Shown piece by piece: positions 1 through 6,418 of a stretch of DNA of 39,190 bases. The translations under genes and the position numbers were made by a program. Below the pieces are notes generated by a model. The model was given only the letters and a program-made list of their open reading frames with translations. It made no database searches and was not told the origin of the DNA. Where the stretch lies: the NCBI GenBank assembly GCA_946611605.1, contig CAMODU010000008.1, forward strand, positions 1-39,190. Direction: 5' to 3'. Positions within the stretch are counted from its first letter, which is position 1, and every line of letters begins with the position of its first letter. The stretch is from an uncultured bacterium. GTDB lineage: Bacteria; Bacillota_I; Bacilli_A; RF39; UBA660.

Positions 1-543
1 ATTAGATATGCTTATACTAAATATTTAGATATAGATTCTATTATTAAAGCATTAACATTATATATAAATGGTACACCTAATAGTATTACTAGAGATAATA
101 ACTATAGGGGATTATTTGAAGATAATTTATCTAGAGAAGATATTAATAGTATTATTAATGGATATCCTAATGATTATATAGAAAGCGTATTAGGTTTATC
201 ATATTCTAATACAGAAGTAATTAAAGAATCACATGATGAAGATTTAAGAATGTTTATATTAGGATGTAAAAGAACATATCAAAAACATGGATATGATCAA
301 TTAAGATTAGCTATAAATGAATTTATTAAAGGTAATATTCAACCTATGAGTAATGATCAAGATAATTGTCGTACATACTTTAAAAATAAATATAGTCCTG
401 AAGAATTAACAGTTATCATGAAAATGTGTATATCATCTATCATGGGAAGTAGAACTGAATATTTAGATATACCTATAGGTGACCAAATAGCTAATATATT
501 AATAAATGAATATGATTTAGGAAGTAATAGTAGAGCAATCTAA
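1..543 (+). CDS. 3' end of an unrecognised protein (5'-truncated by window edge)
   Basis: The reading frame is open from base 1 and ends at TAA 541-543, giving about 180 residues with no start in the window. The first internal Met is at base 250, but the frame is clearly coding upstream of it with the same AT-rich codon use, so I treat the gene as truncated by the window edge. The product is soluble and mixed charged, with no signal peptide, membrane segment or catalytic motif that I recognise. It contains a repeated-looking helical style (DNLSREDINSIING, then KYSPEELTVIMKM). No function is assigned. It is followed by the valS T-box promoter. Confidence 0.75.
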   Translation: MRYAYTKYLDIDSIIKALTLYINGTPNSITRDNNYRGLFEDNLSREDINSIINGYPNDYIESVLGLSYSNTEVIKESHDEDLRMFILGCKRTYQKHGYDQLRLAINEFIKGNIQPMSNDQDNCRTYFKNKYSPEELTVIMKMCISSIMGSRTEYLDIPIGDQIANILINEYDLGSNSRAI

Positions 544-546
544 TAC

Positions 547-574
547 TTGCAAAAATAAATAATTATGTTAAAAT
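547..574 (+). promoter_or_regulatory. Sigma-A-type promoter for the valS T-box unit
   Basis: A TTGCAA -35 (547-552) and TAAAAT -10 (569-574) lie 16 nt apart, with a TGT extended -10 immediately upstream. The predicted start is near 581, just ahead of the T-box leader. Confidence 0.6.
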
Positions 575-580
575 TATAAA

Positions 581-799
581 TGTAAATGCGAAGAACAAGA
601 GGAGTAAGTTATGATGCTTATTAGGAAGGAATACTCATCGACTGAAAGGTATTCTTAAGATAATTAACTGAAGGTAGCTTGGGAGCAGTTATATTGAACT
701 AATAGTAGATATAAACGAGTTATACACGTTAAGTATATTGAGAAGTAATTAAAGTGGTACCACGATCTAATCGTCTTTATGATGATTAGGTCTTTTTTT
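581..799 (+). promoter_or_regulatory. T-box riboswitch, Val specifier, controlling the HD gene and valS
   Basis: This leader senses uncharged tRNA-Val and controls read-through. The T-box core GTGGTACCACG is at 754-764. The antiterminator can form from AAAG (751-754) with CTTT (775-778) and ACGAT (762-766) with ATCGT (770-774), leaving the UGGUACC bulge to bind the tRNA acceptor end. The competing terminator pairs 764-775 with 781-792 through a 5-nt loop and ends in a run of seven T. The likely specifier is GUA at 674-676 in the Stem I 3' side. A stem III-like TATAC...GTATA hairpin is at 721-736. The Val assignment agrees with valS downstream. Confidence 0.9.
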
Positions 800-817
800 A
801 TTATAGGAGATGAGAAT

Positions 818-1525
818 ATGAAAGAGGCATTAGAATTATTCAACAATTATTATGATAAATTTGATAAGACACTTTGGGGTGTATATATGAAATATGATCA
901 TACTTTTCGAGTGGTCGACTATGCTAAGAAAATAGCAAGAAGTATAAATTTAAATGATGAAGATTATGATTTAGCTTGTAAATGTGCATTATTTCATGAT
1001 ATAGCTAGATTTAAACAATGGCAAGAATATAATACATTCGAAGATAAATTATCATTTGATCATGGGGATGAAGGATATAATATCTTAAAAGAATTAGGAG
1101 TAGATGATGAAATAATACTTACTAGTACTAAGTATCATAATAAATATGCTGTTGAAACAAATGATGAAAGAACATTAATGTTCTGTAATATTACAAGAGA
1201 TGCAGATAAGTTAGATATAATGATGAAACAAAACAAAGAATGTAATGATGAAGAATTTATATTACCTGAAGATATTATTGAATCATTTAGAAATAATAAA
1301 CTAACTTATAATAAAATAGAAACAGAATCATCAGATGTATGTAATATTTTAAGATGTGTTGCTTTTATATTTGATATAAATTTTAAAGAATCATTTAAGA
1401 TTATTAAAGAAACCGATATAGTTAATAAAAAGTTTGATGTTATTTTAGAAAAATTTGATAATGAAATAATTAGAGAACTAAAACAAATTTGTAATGAATA
1501 CATAGATGAAAGGGTAAGTGATTAA
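818..1525 (+). CDS. HD-domain metal-dependent phosphohydrolase
   Basis: This 235-residue soluble protein has the HD superfamily signature: His28 (YDHTFRV), His60-Asp61 (ALFHDIARF), His82, His107 (KYHNKY) and Asp128/Asp130 (TRDADKLD). Such proteins bind divalent metals and hydrolyse phosphate esters, often nucleotides; the substrate here is unknown. The start is ATG 818, preceded by GGAGA at 806-810. An in-frame ATG at 779 lies inside the T-box terminator and is rejected. The gene sits between the Val T-box and valS, one base before the valS ATG, so it should be induced by valine-tRNA shortage. That placement is unusual for an HD protein. Confidence 0.85.
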   Translation: MKEALELFNNYYDKFDKTLWGVYMKYDHTFRVVDYAKKIARSINLNDEDYDLACKCALFHDIARFKQWQEYNTFEDKLSFDHGDEGYNILKELGVDDEIILTSTKYHNKYAVETNDERTLMFCNITRDADKLDIMMKQNKECNDEEFILPEDIIESFRNNKLTYNKIETESSDVCNILRCVAFIFDINFKESFKIIKETDIVNKKFDVILEKFDNEIIRELKQICNEYIDERVSD

Positions 1526-1526
1526 T

Positions 1527-4052
1527 ATGTTAGAAACTAAATATGATCATTTAAAAGTTGAAGAAGGTAAATATAATAATTGGAAAGATAAAGGATACTT
1601 CAATGCAGGTGATAAATCTAAAGATCCTTATTGTATAGTTATTCCACCTCCAAATGTAACTGGTGTTCTACATTTAGGACATGCATGGGATACTGCCTTA
1701 CAAGATATTATTATTAGATATAAAAGAATGCAAGGATATGATGCTTTATGGTTACCAGGAATGGACCATGCTGCTATTGCAACAGAAGCTAAAGTAGTAC
1801 AAAAGTTAAAAGGTGAAGGAATAGATAAGTATGAATATGGAAGAGAAAAATTCTTAGATGCTTGTTGGGATTGGACTCATGATCATGCTGATACTATTAG
1901 AAAACAATGGGGTAAATTAGGTTTATCTGTTGATTATAATAGAGAAAGATTTACATTAGATGAAGGATTAAATAAAGCAGTTACTAAAGTATTTGTTGAT
2001 TTCTATAATAAAGGATTAATATATCGTGGTGAAAAGATTATTAACTGGGATCCAGAAGCTTTAACAGCTTTATCTAATGAAGAAGTATTATATCAAGATG
2101 ATGAAGGTGCTTTCTATCATTTAAAATATGTAATAGCAGGTACTGATGAATATCTAGATGTAGCAACTACTAGACCTGAAACATTATTTGGTGATACTGC
2201 AGTTGCTGTTAATCCTGATGATAAGAGATATAAACATTTAATAGGTAAGAATGTAATACTTCCAATAGTTAATAAAGAAATACCTATTATAGGTGATGAA
2301 CATGCCGATCCTGAATTTGGAACAGGTATAGTTAAAATAACTCCTGCACATGATCCTAATGACTTTGAAGTAGGAGAAAGACATAATTTAGAAAGAATAG
2401 TAGTAATGAATCCTGATGCTACTATGAATGAAAATGCTCTTCAGTATGAAGGACAAACTAGAGAAGAATGTAGAGAAAACTTACTTAAAGATTTAAAAGA
2501 ACAAGGCTTATTATTAGATATTGAACCAATGGTTCACTCAGTAGGACATTCCGAAAGAACTGGTGTAATGGTTGAACCATATCTATCTAAACAATGGTTT
2601 GTTAAGATGGATGAATTATCTAATAGAGTATTAGAATTCCAAAAAGACAAGAACAAGAAAGTTAACTTTGTACCTTCTAGATATGAAAAAACATTAAATC
2701 ACTGGATGGAAATACAACATGACTGGTGTATATCTAGACAATTATGGTGGGGACATAGAATTCCTGCTTGGTATAAAGGTGATGAAGTATATGTAGGTAT
2801 GGAAGCACCAGAAGGTGATGGATGGGTACAAGATAATGATGTACTTGATACATGGTTCTCATCTGCTTTATGGCCATTCTCAACATTAGGTTGGCCTGAT
2901 AAAACTGATGACTTAGAAAGATATTTCCCAACTAATTGTTTAGTAACTGGATATGATATTATCTTCTTCTGGGTTGCTAGAATGGTATTCCAATCAGAAG
3001 AAATAAATGGAGTAGCTCCATTTAAAGATTGTTTAATCCATGGTCTTATTAGAGATAAACAAGGTAGAAAGATGTCTAAGTCTTTAGGTAATGGTGTAGA
3101 TCCTATGGATATGATCAAATTATATGGTGCTGATGCTTTAAGATATTATTTAACTACTGATGTTGCTCCAGGAACAGATCTTAGATTTGATGAAGAAAAG
3201 ATTAAATCTACATGGAACTATATTAATAAGATATGGAATGCATCTAGATTTGTTCTTATGAATATTGAAAACTTAAAAGAAATTAAATTAGATAATCTTA
3301 AACCTGAAGATAAATGGATATTATCTAAATATAATAAAGTATTAAAGAATGTTACTAAACATATGGATAAATATGATTTCAATATTGTAGGATCTGAATT
3401 ATATTCATTTATATATGATGACTTCTGTTCTAACTATATTGAAATGGCTAAGTATTCTATTGAAGATGAAACAACTAAGTCAGTTTTATGTTATGTATTA
3501 ACTGGTATATTAAAGATGTTACATCCTCTTATGCCATTTGTTACAGAAGAAATATATCAAATGTTACCAATTAAAGATGCTGAATCTATCATGATTTCTT
3601 CTTATCCTAAATATGATAAGAATCAAATATTTGAAGTAGAAGAAGAAATAGTAGAAGATGAAATAACATTCATTAAAAACTTTAGAAATATTAAAGCAGA
3701 AAATAATATATCTAAAGATATGAAGATAATGTTTGATACTGATGATGATAATTCATTAATAGTTAAGTTATTAAAATTATCTGAGAATGTTATTAAAGAA
3801 CCATTAGGAATGAATGCATATAAAGTATTCTCTCAAAGAGTTAAAGCAACTATCTTCTTTGAAAAACAAATGACTGAAGTAGATAAACAAATAAAAGCAA
3901 CTCAAATTAAAGTTTTAGAAGATTCAATAGCAAGAAGAGAAAAACTATTATCTAATGAAAACTATGTTAATAAAGCTCCAGCTAATGTTGTTGCTATGGA
4001 TAGACAAAAGCTAGAAGAAGAGAAGAAAAAACTAGAAGAACTAAAAAAATAA
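1527..4052 (+). CDS. valS: Valyl-tRNA synthetase
   Basis: This is a class I aminoacyl-tRNA synthetase of about 841 residues that charges tRNA-Val. The HIGH signature appears as HLGH in PNVTGVLHLGHAW (about residues 45-57), and KMSKS in GRKMSKSLGNG at about residue 515. Between them is the CP1 editing domain (ATTRPETLFGDTAVAVNP, DHAAIATE). The WCISRQLWWGHRIPAW block is typical of ValRS. The C-terminal 70 residues are a Lys/Glu-rich coiled coil that contacts tRNA. ATG 1527 is preferred over in-frame GTG 1518 because the AAAGGG at 1509-1514 sits too close to the GTG. It is the second gene of the T-box unit. Confidence 0.97.
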   Translation: MLETKYDHLKVEEGKYNNWKDKGYFNAGDKSKDPYCIVIPPPNVTGVLHLGHAWDTALQDIIIRYKRMQGYDALWLPGMDHAAIATEAKVVQKLKGEGIDKYEYGREKFLDACWDWTHDHADTIRKQWGKLGLSVDYNRERFTLDEGLNKAVTKVFVDFYNKGLIYRGEKIINWDPEALTALSNEEVLYQDDEGAFYHLKYVIAGTDEYLDVATTRPETLFGDTAVAVNPDDKRYKHLIGKNVILPIVNKEIPIIGDEHADPEFGTGIVKITPAHDPNDFEVGERHNLERIVVMNPDATMNENALQYEGQTREECRENLLKDLKEQGLLLDIEPMVHSVGHSERTGVMVEPYLSKQWFVKMDELSNRVLEFQKDKNKKVNFVPSRYEKTLNHWMEIQHDWCISRQLWWGHRIPAWYKGDEVYVGMEAPEGDGWVQDNDVLDTWFSSALWPFSTLGWPDKTDDLERYFPTNCLVTGYDIIFFWVARMVFQSEEINGVAPFKDCLIHGLIRDKQGRKMSKSLGNGVDPMDMIKLYGADALRYYLTTDVAPGTDLRFDEEKIKSTWNYINKIWNASRFVLMNIENLKEIKLDNLKPEDKWILSKYNKVLKNVTKHMDKYDFNIVGSELYSFIYDDFCSNYIEMAKYSIEDETTKSVLCYVLTGILKMLHPLMPFVTEEIYQMLPIKDAESIMISSYPKYDKNQIFEVEEEIVEDEITFIKNFRNIKAENNISKDMKIMFDTDDDNSLIVKLLKLSENVIKEPLGMNAYKVFSQRVKATIFFEKQMTEVDKQIKATQIKVLEDSIARREKLLSNENYVNKAPANVVAMDRQKLEEEKKKLEELKK

Positions 4053-4056
4053 TTGT

Positions 4057-4085
4057 TTGACTATTCAAAATATATTATATATAAT
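4057..4085 (+). promoter_or_regulatory. Near-consensus promoter of the toxI-toxN operon
   Basis: TTGACT (4057-4062) and TATAAT (4080-4085) are separated by exactly 17 nt, one of the best promoters in the window. It starts right after the valS stop codon, and transcription would begin near 4092, ahead of the three repeats. Confidence 0.85.
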
Positions 4086-4116
4086 GAAATTGTAATAGTT
4101 ATTTATTACTAAAAAA

Positions 4117-4215
4117 AAGAGGTGAAGCCTACCGTAAGTGGCAACTAATAAAGAGGTGAAGCCTACCTTAAGTGGCAACTAATAAAGAGGTGAAGCCTAC
4201 CTTTAAGTGGCAACG
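4117..4215 (+). repeat. Three tandem 34-nt ToxI repeats
   Basis: Copies start at 4117, 4151 and 4185, an exact 34-nt period. Copies 1 and 2 differ only at one base (CCG versus CCT). Copy 3 has one extra T in the same place and diverges after CAAC. All variation falls in the predicted pseudoknot loop; both predicted helices are invariant. There are no unique spacers, so this is not a CRISPR array. Confidence 0.95.
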
Positions 4216-4223
4216 AAAAAAGT

Positions 4224-4258
4224 AGAATTAGGGTATATTACTCTAATTCTTTTATTTT
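4224..4258 (+). terminator. Intrinsic terminator between toxI and toxN
   Basis: An 11-bp stem (4224-4234 with 4240-4250, one G-U) with a 5-nt loop is followed by TTTATTTT. In known type III systems such a terminator lets the RNA antitoxin be made in excess of the toxin mRNA by partial read-through. Confidence 0.92.
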
Positions 4259-4330
4259 GCAAAAAAATGTTTGATATAATCATCTTGCTATGCTATATTT
4301 AAATTGTAATCATTCAAGGGGGAATATAAT

Positions 4331-4849
4331 ATGGATATTAAAGAATTTACAATTATTATAGTAAATCATGATTATTGTGATTATCTAAGAAGGTTTGATA
4401 ATAAAGTTTCATATAATTCTGGTTTGAAGAAATTAAGACCTTTTATAGGTGTATTATTCAAAATAGATAATATGGAGTATTATGCACCGTTATCTAGTCC
4501 CAAACCAAAACACATGAAATTACGTAATAACATGGATCTAATTAAGATTAAAAATGGTTTGTTGGGAGTAATTAATTTAAATAATATGATTCCGGTTACA
4601 AAGAATAATTATATATTGTTTGATATGGATAAAAGAAATAAGAGTTTAGATGAAATAAAACGAATAGTATTGATTAGAAAACAATTAAACTGGTTAAATA
4701 GTAAATCTGATATGATAATGGAAAAGGCGTTCACGCTTCATTTTAGATACTGCGAAAATCTTCTTCCTTCAGGAATTAAAGATAGATGTTGTAATTATCC
4801 ATTACTAGAAGAAAAATGTTTAGAATATAATAAAGAACTAAAGAAATAG
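4331..4849 (+). CDS. toxN: ToxN/AbiQ-family type III toxin endoribonuclease
   Basis: This 172-residue protein matches the ToxN family length and core motifs. FIGVLFKI (38-45) is followed by YYAPLSSPK (50-58), which corresponds to the known APLTSPK active-site loop; Ser55, Ser56 and Lys58 occupy the catalytic Thr/Ser/Lys positions. LLGVINLNNMIPV matches the family's GLINLKFMIPI block, and the C-terminal CNYPLLEEKCLEY matches CNFSLLEEKYRDF. ToxN cleaves cellular and phage mRNA and its own ToxI precursor, and is held inactive by ToxI. ATG 4331 follows AAGGGGGA at 4316-4323. An extended -10 (TGATATAAT, 4272-4280) could give extra toxin transcription. The catalytic Thr-to-Ser change is conservative. 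Confidence 0.95.
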   Translation: MDIKEFTIIIVNHDYCDYLRRFDNKVSYNSGLKKLRPFIGVLFKIDNMEYYAPLSSPKPKHMKLRNNMDLIKIKNGLLGVINLNNMIPVTKNNYILFDMDKRNKSLDEIKRIVLIRKQLNWLNSKSDMIMEKAFTLHFRYCENLLPSGIKDRCCNYPLLEEKCLEYNKELKK

Positions 4850-4860
4850 TTCTTCTTTTT
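4834..4860 (+). terminator. Intrinsic terminator after toxN
   Basis: A perfect 7-bp stem AGAACTA/TAGTTCT (4834-4840 with 4847-4853) with a 6-nt loop is followed by TCTTTTT. The toxN stop codon lies inside the stem. It closes the module. Confidence 0.85.
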
Positions 4861-4872
4861 ATTTACTATATA

Positions 4873-4881
4873 TGATATAAT
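4873..4881 (+). promoter_or_regulatory. Extended -10 promoter for the 4909-5912 gene pair
   Basis: TGATATAAT fits an extended -10, 28 bases before the start codon. There is no convincing -35. Confidence 0.45.
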
Positions 4882-4908
4882 TTTTATTAGAATAGGAAGG
4901 TAATTGAT

Positions 4909-5439
4909 ATGCTTGAATATGATGAATTAACTGTTAAATTATATCAAGAAAATATTAATTGGATATATTCAATCATAAAGAAGTTAGATATCAAAGGAAT
5001 AGAGAAAAAAGAAAAGTTTATCGCTGATCCTTATATCTTTAATGAAATGATATCCTTAGGTTATTATTTTATGAATCTTTATGTAATAAGTAATATATCA
5101 TCTTATTCAACTGATGATAAAGATTTAATCATGACTTCAATTATAAAAGGAGCATCTACTTATAATCAATATAAATTAGAGGCTGTATATAAAAGAGGTA
5201 TTAACTTATCTAAGTTAGTTGAATCTTATAATTCAATAGTAAGAAAAACTAAAGCTTATTCTCCTAATGATGGTCTTAAGGCCAGAGTAGTAGCTGTAGA
5301 TGAAGTATATAGAAGAATATATGATAAGTTTAATAAACAACATTTTAATATTTTTATTAAAATATTCTTATCATCATATTTTGAATTTGAAAAACAAATA
5401 GAAGAAACTATAAATAATTATCTTAATAAGGACGTGTAA
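4909..5439 (+). CDS. Unrecognised helical protein
   Basis: This 176-residue protein has no signal peptide and no recognisable catalytic motif. It is rich in Lys, Tyr and Ile and probably mostly helical. A hydrophobic stretch near residues 47-63 (MISLGYYFMNLYVISNI) is too polar to be a confident membrane helix. The start ATG 4909 has a strong AGGAAGG at 4894-4900. It ends two bases before the next gene's ATG, so the two are probably co-expressed and may work together. It lies just outside the ToxIN terminator and I see no reason to link it to that system. Confidence 0.7.
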   Translation: MLEYDELTVKLYQENINWIYSIIKKLDIKGIEKKEKFIADPYIFNEMISLGYYFMNLYVISNISSYSTDDKDLIMTSIIKGASTYNQYKLEAVYKRGINLSKLVESYNSIVRKTKAYSPNDGLKARVVAVDEVYRRIYDKFNKQHFNIFIKIFLSSYFEFEKQIEETINNYLNKDV

Positions 5440-5441
5440 GA

Positions 5442-5912
5442 ATGGTAGATCAAAACAAGATAAATCAAGTATATGCTGCTATCATTGAAAATGGAATGGA
5501 TGCTTTCTCTGATAATGATCTAATTAAATTATTATCTATGCTTAATAAATATGAATTAGATGAAGCAGAGAATGTTGCATATGATAAATTCTATGATAAA
5601 TCTAAAAGTGATACAGTAGCATATCAACACAGCAAAAGAATTCAATCACTTATACCATTAGTAAAACTAATAATAAATGATAAGATGTATAAGATAAGAA
5701 CATCTAATATAATTGAATATATGAACGAATCATTACTTAGACATGAATATCAAGAGTTCTTAACTAAATGTGAAACTAATGAATTGATGGATATTAAATA
5801 TTATTTATCTAATAATGTTAATATGAGTGATGAGGTAAATATTAAAGCAACTAAGAAGTTAATATCAATTATTTTAAAAGAATTGAACTCTAGAGTAGGA
5901 AAATTTAATTAA
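5442..5912 (+). CDS. Unrecognised helical protein
   Basis: This 156-residue protein is predicted soluble and helical, and acidic in its first half (DNDLIKLLSMLNKYELDEAENVAYDKF). No family motif is recognised. ATG 5442 follows AAGGACG at about 5427. It is the second gene of a two-gene unit with 4909-5439. The promoter of the downstream RNA gene starts six bases after its stop codon. Confidence 0.7.
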   Translation: MVDQNKINQVYAAIIENGMDAFSDNDLIKLLSMLNKYELDEAENVAYDKFYDKSKSDTVAYQHSKRIQSLIPLVKLIINDKMYKIRTSNIIEYMNESLLRHEYQEFLTKCETNELMDIKYYLSNNVNMSDEVNIKATKKLISIILKELNSRVGKFN

Positions 5913-5917
5913 AAGTA

Positions 5918-5947
5918 TTGATATAATTTTACAAATTATTATATAAT
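5918..5947 (+). promoter_or_regulatory. Promoter of the 5954-6160 RNA
   Basis: TTGATA (5918-5923) and TATAAT (5942-5947) are 18 nt apart. The predicted start, near 5954, coincides with the 5' strand of the RNA's closing helix. Confidence 0.7.
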
Positions 5948-5953
5948 GTCATT

Positions 5954-6160
5954 GAGGGTAATACCTGGTGGGGAAAAGGTTGATATTTTAATACAACATT
6001 GAATTGACATAATATTTTCAACGATAAAAAACACACAATGAACTTAACAACAGATATTACAACATGATCATACATTATATATTGTTACAACAAGATTATA
6101 CAACAGATGAACATCGTGTTACCCTTTACAAAGACTTAAGTATTCTTAAGTCTTTTCTTT
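5954..6160 (+). ncRNA. Candidate structured small RNA of unknown family
   Basis: About 200 nt lie between a good promoter and a perfect terminator, with no convincing ORF. The 5' and 3' ends pair: GGGTAATAC (5956-5964) with GTGTTACCC (6116-6124), nine continuous pairs including one G-U, closing about 170 nt. Inside, GTTGA near 5980 can pair with TCAAC near 6018. The 3' half is rich in A and C and contains two related segments starting ACAACAGATATTACAAC and ACAACAAGATTATACAAC. I see no SRP, RNase P or tmRNA hallmark. A 6S-like regulator is possible from size and closing stem, but the 5'/3' halves do not obviously pair as 6S does. A 34-codon ORF (6064-6168) lacks a ribosome-binding site. Confidence 0.6.
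6132..6160 (+). terminator. Intrinsic terminator of the small RNA
   Basis: A perfect 9-bp stem AGACTTAAG/CTTAAGTCT (6132-6140 with 6145-6153) with loop TATT is followed by TTTCTTT. Confidence 0.92.
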
Positions 6161-6161
6161 A

Positions 6162-6190
6162 TTGCTAAATATATTTATATGTGTTATATT
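6162..6190 (+). promoter_or_regulatory. Promoter of the metG T-box unit
   Basis: TTGCTA (6162-6167) and TATATT (6185-6190) are 17 nt apart, with an upstream TGT extended -10. Confidence 0.6.
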
Positions 6191-6196
6191 ATTGTC

Positions 6197-6397
6197 GTTA
6201 AGCAGTGAAGGAAAGAAGCTAACAGAATAAGCTTTATTAGAGAGTCTGGTTAGGTGAAAGCAGATAAGTGGTAAAAGTTAGTCGAATGGGTCTGGAGTTT
6301 AAATCGTATATACGCGTTAAGTATTAAAGGTGATTTTATGATCATGAAGTAGGATGGTACCACGGGATTATCTCGTTCCTACATCATGGTCTTTTTT
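6197..6397 (+). promoter_or_regulatory. T-box riboswitch, Met specifier, controlling metG
   Basis: The T-box core ATGGTACCACGGG is at 6354-6366. The antiterminator forms from GTAGGA (6349-6354) with TCCTAC, and ACGGGA with TCTCGT, leaving the UGGUACC bulge. The putative specifier is AUG at 6286-6288 (GTCGAATGGGTCTGG), agreeing with metG downstream. A stem III-like ATAC...GTAT hairpin shares its loop CGTTAA with the valS leader. The last hairpin pairs GATCATGA (6340-6347) with TCATGGTC before TTTTTT, so the antiterminator appears nested inside the terminator, an odd geometry. Confidence 0.9.
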
Positions 6398-6418
6398 ATT
6401 TAGAAAGAGGGAATAAAA

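Larger units (their letters stand above)
4092..4258 (+). ncRNA. toxI: ToxI antitoxin RNA precursor of a type III toxin-antitoxin system
   Basis: This is a discrete transcription unit of about 165 nt: a strong promoter, three tandem 34-nt repeats, then an intrinsic terminator, followed by a ToxN-family gene. Each repeat reads GAGGTGAAGCCTACC, a variable G/T/TT, then TAAGTGGCAAC. Two interleaved helices are possible in repeat 1: GGU 4121-4123 with ACC 4131-4133, and GCC 4127-4129 with GGC 4140-4142. This is an H-type pseudoknot, the fold known for ToxI. The layout and the AGGTGA...CTACC...TTAAGTG core resemble the Pectobacterium ToxI repeat as I remember it. Processed repeats would bind and inhibit ToxN; the A-rich junctions between repeats are plausible cleavage sites. 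Confidence 0.93.

Noticed and set aside
2699-3118. 139-codon minus-strand ORF inside valS
   Set aside because: It is an antisense shadow of a conserved valS region, with no ribosome site or recognisable product.
4117-4215. CRISPR array
   Set aside because: The 34-nt units are head-to-tail with no unique spacers, and they lie between a promoter and a terminator before a ToxN gene.
4122-4223. Tiny GTG-started ORFs inside the ToxI repeats (MKPTVSGN-like peptides)
   Set aside because: They arise from the GAGGTGAAG of each repeat, the 34-nt period shifts the frame, and a ToxI RNA explains the structure better.
5954-6160. SRP RNA, tmRNA or RNase P RNA
   Set aside because: The GGAAG-type SRP loop, a tmRNA tag frame and the GAGGAAAGUCC-like RNase P core are all missing; the length is also wrong for the last two.
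6064-6168. 34-codon ORF overlapping the small RNA and its terminator
   Set aside because: There is no ribosome-binding site, and the frame runs through the terminator hairpin.
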